Assembly: GCA_026987255.1 (NCBI GenBank)
Contig: JALSNA010000257.1
Span: forward strand, 1 to 11,548
DNA length: 11,548 bases
Direction of reading: 5' to 3'
From: Hyphomicrobiales bacterium
Lineage (GTDB): Bacteria; Pseudomonadota; Alphaproteobacteria; Rhizobiales; Aestuariivirgaceae
Part shown: positions 1 through 6,917 of the stretch, one piece after another
How positions within the stretch are numbered: the first letter of the stretch is position 1
How the letters are laid out: every line of letters starts with the position of its first letter
Program-made: the position numbers and the translations under genes
The notes under the pieces: model-generated
Databases searched by the model: none
The model's input: the letters and a program-made list of their open reading frames with translations, nothing else
What the model was told of the DNA's origin: nothing

Positions 1-51
1 ATTGGCAAGCGGCGGGGGCTGCTGGGATGGAGCGATATTCACGCCCTTCGG

Positions 52-149
52 GTTAGCCGGATTTTTTGTCCTGGCAGTGTTGCAACCCCTTGAAATAGCC
101 CCGCTATTCCTGCGGGGCTGCGCCTTGCCAGAACAAAAATCCGGCTAAC
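52..149. repeat. Imperfect palindromic element, about 98 bp
   Basis: The left arm (52-76) and right arm (126-149) are reverse complements over about 24 bases, with one extra T and one mismatch. The arm tips read GTTAGCCGG and CCGGCTAAC. Between the arms are two hairpins that cannot form together: AATAGC/GCTATT (94-99 with 103-108) and AGCCCCGC/GCGGGGCT (97-104 with 112-119, loop TATTCCT). The T-run lies inside the stem and does not follow it, so this is not a standard intrinsic terminator. It ends 67 nt before the hydrolase start codon. The size and symmetry fit a dispersed intergenic palindrome (REP- or MITE-like), but only one copy is in this window, so the repeat status is inferred. Confidence 0.65.
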
Positions 150-216
150 TGGCGGCGCGGGGTTTATGGGTCTACGCCCCGGGATTTGCGCGTGACAGCA
201 CAAGGGAGGAGCAATC

Positions 217-1113
217 ATGAAACAGATCCTGACCGCTCTGGTGGCTGCCTTCATGGCATTGAGCGGGCCGCTGGCGGCGGAGGAGGTCACCATCCGGCAT
301 GGGCAACTGGTGCTCAATGCCAATCTGGAGCTGGCCGGCGGCAAGGGGCCGGGCGATGGCGTTCTGGTGATGACCCATGGCACCTTGGCGCACAACCGCA
401 TGGAGATCATGGCCAATCTGCAGGAGCTTCTGAAGGCGCGCGGCATTTCGACCCTGGCGATCAACCTTTCGCTGGGCATTTCCAACCGTCACAACATGTA
501 TGATTGCAACCAGCCCATGCGCCACCGCCACGCCGACGCGGTGGAGGAAATCGCCGCCTGGGTGGAGTGGCTGAAAGGGCGTGGCGCGCGCACCATATGG
601 CTGCTGGGGCATTCGCGCGGCGGCAACCAGACGGCCTGGTATGCGGCCACCCGGGCACCGGAAGAGGTGACGAAAGTGATTTTGCTGGCGCCCATGACCG
701 ATGATGAAAGGCGCGCGGCGGCGGCATACAAGGCGCGCTTCGGAACGCCCCTTGCGCCCATGGTGGCCCAGGCGCGCGATTTCATCCGCGCCGGCCATGG
801 CAACGAGCCCATGGAGCTGCCCGGCATCCTTTACTGCAAGGGCGGGCGGGCCACGCCAGAGAGCTTCTTGAGCTACCATGGGCCAGACGTGCGCCGTGAC
901 ACGCCCTATTGGCTTCCCAAGATCAAGATTCCGGTGCTCATCATCGCCGGAAGGGAAGACAAGATCGCCGGCGATCTGATCGCGCGGGTCAAACCCCTGG
1001 CGGACGGCAGGCATATTCGCCTGAAGGTGATCGAGGATGCGGATCATTTCTTCCGCGATTTTGCCGCCGAGGATGCCGCGGACGCCATGGCCGCGTTCCT
1101 GAGCAGGCCATGA
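217..1113 (+). CDS. Secreted alpha/beta hydrolase, substrate unknown
   Basis: This 298-residue protein is probably exported to the periplasm. Residues 1-21 form a signal peptide with Lys2, a hydrophobic core at 4-15 and a likely cut after Ala21 (PLAA/EE). The rest has the alpha/beta-hydrolase fold order: an oxyanion-type THG motif at 53-55, the nucleophile elbow GHSRG with Ser133, the acid Asp248 in GREDK, and the base His277 in DADHFF. This makes a complete Ser-Asp-His triad. Two Cys (97 and 207) remain in the mature part and could form a disulfide. The ATG at 217 is chosen because GGGAGGA (204-210) sits 6 nt upstream and the signal peptide starts there. The gene ends with TGA directly followed by TAG, and converges on hup 78 nt away. 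Esterase, lipase or peptidase activity cannot be told apart from sequence alone. The fold is confident; the function is not. Confidence 0.85.
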   Translation: MKQILTALVAAFMALSGPLAAEEVTIRHGQLVLNANLELAGGKGPGDGVLVMTHGTLAHNRMEIMANLQELLKARGISTLAINLSLGISNRHNMYDCNQPMRHRHADAVEEIAAWVEWLKGRGARTIWLLGHSRGGNQTAWYAATRAPEEVTKVILLAPMTDDERRAAAAYKARFGTPLAPMVAQARDFIRAGHGNEPMELPGILYCKGGRATPESFLSYHGPDVRRDTPYWLPKIKIPVLIIAGREDKIAGDLIARVKPLADGRHIRLKVIEDADHFFRDFAAEDAADAMAAFLSRP

Positions 1114-1137
1114 TAGCCGGTTCACGGCGCATGCGAC

Positions 1138-1165
1138 AAAAAACGGGAGCCTCGAGGGCTCCCGT
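1138..1165 (-). terminator. Intrinsic terminator of hup
   Basis: ACGGGAGCC (1143-1151) pairs perfectly with GGCTCCCGT (1157-1165) around the loop TCGAG. Six A residues at 1138-1143 become a run of six U in a minus-strand transcript, directly after the stem. It begins 26 nt past the hup stop codon. In the plus direction the stem is followed by CCTTGTTG, so it would end hydrolase transcripts only weakly, if at all. Confidence 0.85.
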
Positions 1166-1191
1166 CCTTGTTGAAAACAGGCAACCAGACT

Positions 1192-1467
1192 TCAGCTGTT
1201 GACCGCGTCCTTCAGGCCCTTGCCGGCCTTGAACTTCGGGACATTGGTGGGCGGCAGCTCCTTGGTGTCCTTGGTGCCGGGGATGCGCACGGTGCGCGCC
1301 GGGCGCCTGGTGACGGAAAAGGTGCCAAAACCGATGAGACGCACTTCGTCGCCTTCCTTCATGGCGCCGATGACGGTCTCGATGGCCGCTTCCAGGGCAG
1401 CCTGGGCCTGGGCCTTGGTCAGACCGGCCTTCTCGGCGACCTGGGCAATCAGTTCCTGTTTGTTCAT
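1192..1467 (-). CDS. hup: HU-family nucleoid DNA-binding protein
   Basis: This is a 91-residue protein of standard HU length. HU forms dimers that bend and constrain DNA in the nucleoid with little sequence preference. The N-terminal helical dimerisation part (MNKQELIAQVAEKAGLTKAQ) is followed by the family core GFGTFSV (46-52), the beta-arm (about 53-74) and the C-terminal helix ending FKAGKGLKDAVNS. The arm-tip proline that intercalates into DNA is present (Pro63). The usual GRNP around it reads VRIP here, so a Gly and an Asn are replaced. The ATG at 1467 was chosen over an in-frame ATG 99 nt upstream because HU homology begins there and AAGGA (1472-1476 on the plus strand) precedes it. The gene lies downstream of lon, as in many proteobacteria, but lon has its own terminator, so hup probably has its own promoter. 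IHF is less likely given the HU-like length and C-terminus. Confidence 0.95.
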   Translation of the reverse strand: MNKQELIAQVAEKAGLTKAQAQAALEAAIETVIGAMKEGDEVRLIGFGTFSVTRRPARTVRIPGTKDTKELPPTNVPKFKAGKGLKDAVNS

Positions 1468-1753
1468 GGTGTCCTTCTTTCCTTGTTTATTCCATCCGGT
1501 GGCAACGTGCAGATGCGCGCCCCCATATGTCCTCTTCCATGCAGGCATGCACACACAGATCTTCAATTTTTCAAATCTGGAAGTTCACAAACCGTTTCGC
1601 CTGAAAAATCATCATGGCGAATCATGCCCCCATGCACTGCACGGCTCCAAGCCTTGCCGCGCTTTTGCGATTCTGGCAAGGGACAGAATGACGCCTGGGT
1701 GACTTTTTCACAATTTTCGGCCCGGCGCAGACAAATATTCCTTGATCTGGCGC
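1468..1753. other. hup upstream region, no gene seen
   Basis: This is most of the 345-nt gap between lon and hup. It is more A/T-rich than its surroundings at 1556-1620 and 1700-1760. It holds a hairpin with CCTTGCC (1652-1658) and GGCAAGG (1675-1681), and an inner CGC/GCG stem with a TTTT loop. Several short palindromes based on TGCA and CATG occur at 1540-1555 and 1624-1642. The hup promoter must lie here if lon transcription stops at its terminator, but I could not pick a convincing -35/-10 pair. TTGAAA-type hexamers on the minus strand (around 1566-1580) lack a good -10 partner. No open frame in the gap has a credible protein. Confidence 0.6.
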
Positions 1754-1785
1754 AAAAAAGGGACGGCCACCCATGTGACCGTCCC
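1754..1785 (-). terminator. Intrinsic terminator of lon
   Basis: GGGACGG (1760-1766) pairs with CCGTCCC (1779-1785). After one C/A mismatch the stem goes on with CAC/GTG and closes on a CCAT loop. Six A residues at 1754-1759 give a U-run after the stem in the minus-strand transcript. The hairpin starts 27 nt beyond the lon stop codon and separates lon from hup. Confidence 0.85.
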
Positions 1786-1812
1786 TCCTGCTGTCATTCG
1801 TCCGCCAGGCTT

Positions 1813-4254
<2,442 letters not shown>

Positions 4255-4326
4255 GTGCTTGTCTTCCTTGTCTTGTGGGCGCCGCGGCGGGCGCGGGATG
4301 TCACCGTGATGACTTCACGCGCATTC

Positions 4327-4356
4327 ATTATGAAGAGATTCTGCCCTTTTGGCCAA
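4327..4356 (-). promoter_or_regulatory. Candidate housekeeping promoter of lon
   Basis: Read on the minus strand, TTGGCC (4356-4351) and CATAAT (4332-4327) are 18 nt apart. The -10 matches TATAAT at five of six positions; the -35 keeps only the TTG. A start near 4320 would give a leader of about 66 nt. The -10 overlaps a perfect 11-bp palindrome, TTCATTATGAA (4324-4334), which could be an operator or chance. Confidence 0.45.
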
Positions 4357-4420
4357 TGGAGCGCAAATCTTCGCGCCCGGGAGGGTAAAAAGACAGCCCC
4401 GCCACGGCTCGTGTCAGGAT

Positions 4421-4453
4421 CAAAATGGGAACGCCCGGGCGCTTTTTCAAGGC
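4421..4453 (-). promoter_or_regulatory. Candidate RpoH (heat-shock) promoter of lon
   Basis: On the minus strand GCCTTGAA (4453-4446) is followed after 16 nt by CCCATTTTG (4429-4421). This closely matches the sigma-32 pattern CTTGAA plus CCCCATNT with the usual spacing. The spacer holds a perfect palindrome, CGCCCGGGCG (4432-4441). Transcription would begin near 4414, about 160 nt before the lon start codon. lon is a known sigma-32 target in proteobacteria, which supports the reading. Confidence 0.6.
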
Positions 4454-4513
4454 TTTTGCAAACGATTCGCATGGCTTTCCACAAGGCAAAAGCCCCTGCC
4501 CGCCATGCAGAAA

Positions 4514-4538
4514 GGGCCACGCCGGCAAGGCGCGGCCC
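4514..4538 (-). terminator. Possible weak terminator of clpX
   Basis: GGGCC (4514-4518) pairs with GGCCC (4534-4538). After an A/C mismatch the stem continues CGCC/GGCG and closes on GGCAA. It lies 27 nt past the clpX stop codon. The minus-strand transcript continues CUUUCUGC after the stem core, so the U-run is short and some read-through into lon is likely. Confidence 0.45.
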
Positions 4539-4565
4539 GGACAGCCATGGGCACCGCCCGCAGGA

Positions 4566-5831
4566 TCAGGCGGTGTCCTTTTCCTCGTCCTTGTCGGCAT
4601 AGATGAGCAAGGGCTTGGCCTCGCCCTCCACCACCTCGGCGGAGATCACCACCTCCTGCACGCCTTCCATGGAGGGCAGATCGAACATGGTGTCCAGCAG
4701 GATGCCTTCCAGGATGGAGCGCAGGCCGCGCGCCCCGGTCTTGCGCTTGATGGCCTTCTTGGCAATGGCGGTGAGCGCATCGCTGGTGAAGGACAGCTCC
4801 ACGTCCTCCATCTCGAACAGACGCTGATACTGCTTGACCAGGGCGTTCTTGGGCGTGGTGAGAATCTGCACCAGGGCGTCCTCGTCCAGATCCTCCAAGG
4901 TGGCGATGACCGGCAGGCGGCCGACGAACTCCGGGATGAGGCCGAAGCTGAGCAGATCGTCGGGCTCCAGGTCCTTGAGCAGCTCGCCGGTCTTGCGCTT
5001 GTCCTCTTCCTTGACCTCGGCATTGAAACCGATGCCCGACTTGTCGCCGCGCTTGGCGATGAGCTTCTCCAGCCCGGCGAAGGCGCCGCCGCAGACGAAA
5101 AGGATGTTGGTGGTGTCCACCTGCAGGAACTCCTGCTGCGGATGCTTGCGCCCGCCCTGGGGCGGCACCGAGGCAATGGTGCCCTCCATGATCTTCAAGA
5201 GCGCCTGCTGCACCCCCTCGCCGGAAACATCGCGGGTGATGGAGGGATTGTCGGACTTGCGCGAAATCTTGTCCACCTCGTCGATATAGACGATGCCGCG
5301 CTGCGCCTTCTCGACGTTGTAGTCGGCCGCCTGCAGCAGCTTGAGGATGATGTTCTCCACGTCCTCGCCCACGTAGCCGGCTTCCGTCAGGGTGGTGGAA
5401 TCGGCCATGGTGAAGGGCACATCGAGAATGCGCGCCAGGGTCTGGGCGAGCAAGGTCTTGCCGCAGCCGGTTGGGCCGACCAGCAGGATGTTGGACTTGG
5501 CCAGCTCCACGTCGTCGTTCTTCGAGGCGTGCTTGAGGCGCTTGTAATGGTTGTGGACGGCCACCGACAGGATGCGCTTGGCGCGGTCCTGGCCGATGAC
5601 GTAATCGTTGAGCACGTCGTAGATTTCCTGCGGCGTGGGCACACCGTCGGCCGATTTCACGAGGTTGGTCTTGTTCTCCTCGCGAATGATGTCCATGCAC
5701 AGCTCGACGCATTCGTCACAGATGAACACCGTCGGCCCGGCGATGAGCTTGCGCACCTCGTGCTGGCTCTTGCCGCAGAACGAGCAATAGAGGGTGTTCT
5801 TGCCGTCGCTGTCCTTGTTGTCCTTGCTCAT
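4566..5831 (-). CDS. clpX: ClpX, ATPase and substrate-recognition subunit of ClpXP
   Basis: The 421-residue AAA+ unfoldase recognises tagged proteins such as ssrA-tagged chains, unfolds them with ATP and feeds them to ClpP. The N-terminal zinc-binding domain has Cys16, Cys19, Cys38 and Cys41. The ATPase core has Walker A GPTGCGKT (119-126), Walker B VYIDEVD (181-187), the pore-1 loop GYVGED (152-157), an RKH pore loop (228-230) and sensor-2 GARGLRS (366-372). The ClpP-docking loop reads IGF (267-269), so it can pair with ClpP. The length is typical and nothing is missing. The ATG at 5831 has AAGGAG 5 nt upstream (5837-5842 on the plus strand). clpP lies 218 nt upstream in the same direction. 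Both joint and separate transcription are possible. Confidence 0.99.
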   Translation of the reverse strand: MSKDNKDSDGKNTLYCSFCGKSQHEVRKLIAGPTVFICDECVELCMDIIREENKTNLVKSADGVPTPQEIYDVLNDYVIGQDRAKRILSVAVHNHYKRLKHASKNDDVELAKSNILLVGPTGCGKTLLAQTLARILDVPFTMADSTTLTEAGYVGEDVENIILKLLQAADYNVEKAQRGIVYIDEVDKISRKSDNPSITRDVSGEGVQQALLKIMEGTIASVPPQGGRKHPQQEFLQVDTTNILFVCGGAFAGLEKLIAKRGDKSGIGFNAEVKEEDKRKTGELLKDLEPDDLLSFGLIPEFVGRLPVIATLEDLDEDALVQILTTPKNALVKQYQRLFEMEDVELSFTSDALTAIAKKAIKRKTGARGLRSILEGILLDTMFDLPSMEGVQEVVISAEVVEGEAKPLLIYADKDEEKDTA

Positions 5832-5853
5832 GAAAACTCCTTGAGGGACCTTG

Positions 5854-5879
5854 AAGGGCCATTCGGGTTGCCCGCCCTT
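5854..5879 (-). promoter_or_regulatory. Hairpin in the clpX leader
   Basis: AAGGGC (5854-5859) is complementary to GCCCTT (5874-5879), with an inner GGG/CCC stem (5865-5867 with 5871-5873). It ends 11 nt from the Shine-Dalgarno sequence in the clpX leader. It could affect mRNA stability or ribosome access, but the sequence alone does not show this. Confidence 0.35.
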
Positions 5880-5886
5880 GCTTCAG

Positions 5887-5916
5887 AACCTATCCCGCCA
5901 GCGTGCGGGTTTCAAG
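5887..5916 (-). promoter_or_regulatory. Candidate promoter of clpX
   Basis: On the minus strand CTTGAAA (5916-5910) is followed by a 17-nt spacer and TAGGTT (5892-5887). The -35 is strong for either sigma-70 (TTGAAA) or sigma-32 (CTTGAAA), but the -10 is poor for both. The spacer contains the inverted repeat CCCGC/GCGGG (5905-5909 with 5894-5898). A start near 5880 would leave a leader of about 50 nt. Confidence 0.35.
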
Positions 5917-5983
5917 CCATCTTGCGCCGCCTTGGGCCGCAAATCGCCGCAGGGGAGCGGCTCTCTTCAGTCTGCGCCCGTGA

Positions 5984-6000
5984 GGTTAAGCAAACCTTAT
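5984..6000 (-). promoter_or_regulatory. CtrA-like site between clpP and clpX
   Basis: On the minus strand the sequence reads ATAA, seven bases, then TTAACC. The CtrA cell-cycle regulator of alphaproteobacteria binds TTAA-N7-TTAAC, so nine of ten defined positions match counting TTAACC as the right half. It also overlaps a short inverted repeat, AGGTT/AACCT. A single motif of this kind can occur by chance. Confidence 0.3.
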
Positions 6001-6049
6001 TGCCTCGCCTTGCGCCATCTGAAGGGCCTTTTCCGCCCGCCGGGACGGA

Positions 6050-6673
6050 TCAGTCCGCCGCCGGGACGGGGCGTTTGTCGATCACCTTGTCGATGAGGCC
6101 GAAATCCCTGGCCATTTCGGCGGTGAGGAAATTGTCGCGCTCCAGGGCCTCCTCGATCTTCTCCAGCGGCTGGCCGGTGTGCTGGACGTAAATCTGGTTC
6201 AGGCGGTGGCGCAGGTCGAGAATCTCCTTGGCGTGACGCTCGATGTCCGAGGCCTGACCCTGGAAGCCGCCGGAGGGCTGATGCACCATGATGCGCGCAT
6301 GCGGCAGGGCAAAGCGCATCCCCGGCTCGCCGGCGGCCAGCAGCAGCGAGCCCATGGAGGCGGCCTGGCCGATCACCGTGGTGGACACCGCCGGGCGGAT
6401 GAACTGCATGGTGTCGTAGATGGCCAGCCCGGAGGTCACCACGCCGCCGGGCGAGTTGATGTACATGGCGATTTCCTTCTTGGGGTTTTCCGCCTCCAGG
6501 AAGAGAAGCTGGGCCACCACCAGGGTCGCCATGTGATCCTCCACCGGCCCGGTGAGGAAGATGATGCGCTCCTTCAAAAGACGCGAGAAGATGTCATAGG
6601 CGCGCTCGCCGCGCGAGGAGGTCTCCACCACCATGGGCACAAGGGCGCTCAAGGTCTCGATCGGGTCTTTCAT
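6050..6673 (-). CDS. clpP: ClpP, proteolytic subunit of Clp protease
   Basis: This 207-residue serine peptidase assembles into a double-ring 14-mer whose inner chamber cuts proteins delivered by ClpX or ClpA. The catalytic triad is complete: Ser106 in GQAASMGS, His131 in MVHQPSGG and Asp180 in ERDNF. Spacings of 25 and 49 residues equal those of E. coli ClpP. The N-terminus carries the usual short propeptide followed by LVPMVVE, and INSPGG (72-77) supplies the oxyanion region. The ATG at 6673 is chosen over in-frame upstream starts because family similarity begins there and GGAG lies 6 nt upstream. An out-of-frame ATG overlaps the start (ATGCATG). The gene heads the minus-strand block and diverges from topA. 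tig, often just upstream of clpP, is not present here. Confidence 0.98.
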   Translation of the reverse strand: MKDPIETLSALVPMVVETSSRGERAYDIFSRLLKERIIFLTGPVEDHMATLVVAQLLFLEAENPKKEIAMYINSPGGVVTSGLAIYDTMQFIRPAVSTTVIGQAASMGSLLLAAGEPGMRFALPHARIMVHQPSGGFQGQASDIERHAKEILDLRHRLNQIYVQHTGQPLEKIEEALERDNFLTAEMARDFGLIDKVIDKRPVPAAD

Positions 6674-6723
6674 GCATGTCTCCAGAAAAATGTCCGCCGC
6701 GAGGATCGCGGTGATTCGCCTTC

Positions 6724-6742
6724 TTGTCTCATAGATAGACAA
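6724..6742. promoter_or_regulatory. Inverted repeat upstream of clpP
   Basis: TTGTCT (6724-6729) and AGACAA (6737-6742) are perfect inverted repeats around a 7-nt centre, 51 nt upstream of the clpP start codon. On the minus strand the centre contains TATCTA, which with TTGCGC 17 nt upstream could be a weak sigma-70 promoter. The repeat could be an operator overlapping that promoter, or a leader hairpin. Confidence 0.35.
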
Positions 6743-6855
6743 CTTGTCCGTCCGGCGCAAAGCCCCCATGCAATTCTTCCGCCATTGGAAATGACCGCCG
6801 CCGATGCGGGCGCCTCGCGCGAGCCGGATGAGAGCTCACGCAACTGGCGCGGGGC

Positions 6856-6882
6856 TTGCGGTTTTCATTCCCGCCCTATATG
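6856..6882 (+). promoter_or_regulatory. Candidate promoter of topA
   Basis: TTGCGG (6856-6861) and TATATG (6877-6882) are 15 nt apart, slightly short of the ideal 17. A start near 6889 would give a leader of about 29 nt before the topA ATG. This is the best -10-like sequence in the 244-nt divergent region. Known topA promoters respond to supercoiling, and an off-optimal spacer would suit that, but this is inference. Confidence 0.4.
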
Positions 6883-6917
6883 CAATGGCGGAATTCATTT
6901 CCGGTTTCAGGTCATCC

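Larger units (their letters stand above)
4255..4565. other. clpX-lon intergenic region, no gene
   Basis: This 311-nt gap holds, in minus-strand order, a possible clpX terminator (4514-4538), a sigma-32-like promoter, a sigma-70-like promoter and the lon ribosome binding site. The lon leader also has a GC-rich palindrome, CGCCGCGGCG (4280-4289), and a small TCAC/GTGA repeat (4301-4309). cicA, which lies in the clp region in Caulobacter, is not found here. No other gene is seen. Confidence 0.7.

Noticed and set aside
150..200. A promoter for the hydrolase gene
   Set aside because: No -35/-10 pair with acceptable hexamers and spacing was found; the promoter may lie left of the palindrome or outside the window.
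6034..6049. Possible clpP terminator in the GC-rich stretch after the stop codon
   Set aside because: The stem is only about six pairs with a G-U pair, and A residues rather than U residues follow it on the minus strand.
4425..6191. A plus-strand open frame opposite clpX
   Set aside because: It has the same composition pattern, no ribosome site and no domain, and it covers the whole of clpX and two intergenic gaps.
6883..6911. A sigma-32-like CCTGAAA-N14-CGCCATTG on the minus strand upstream of clpP
   Set aside because: Both boxes are imperfect, it would lie about 210 nt from clpP, and it overlaps the topA ribosome site.
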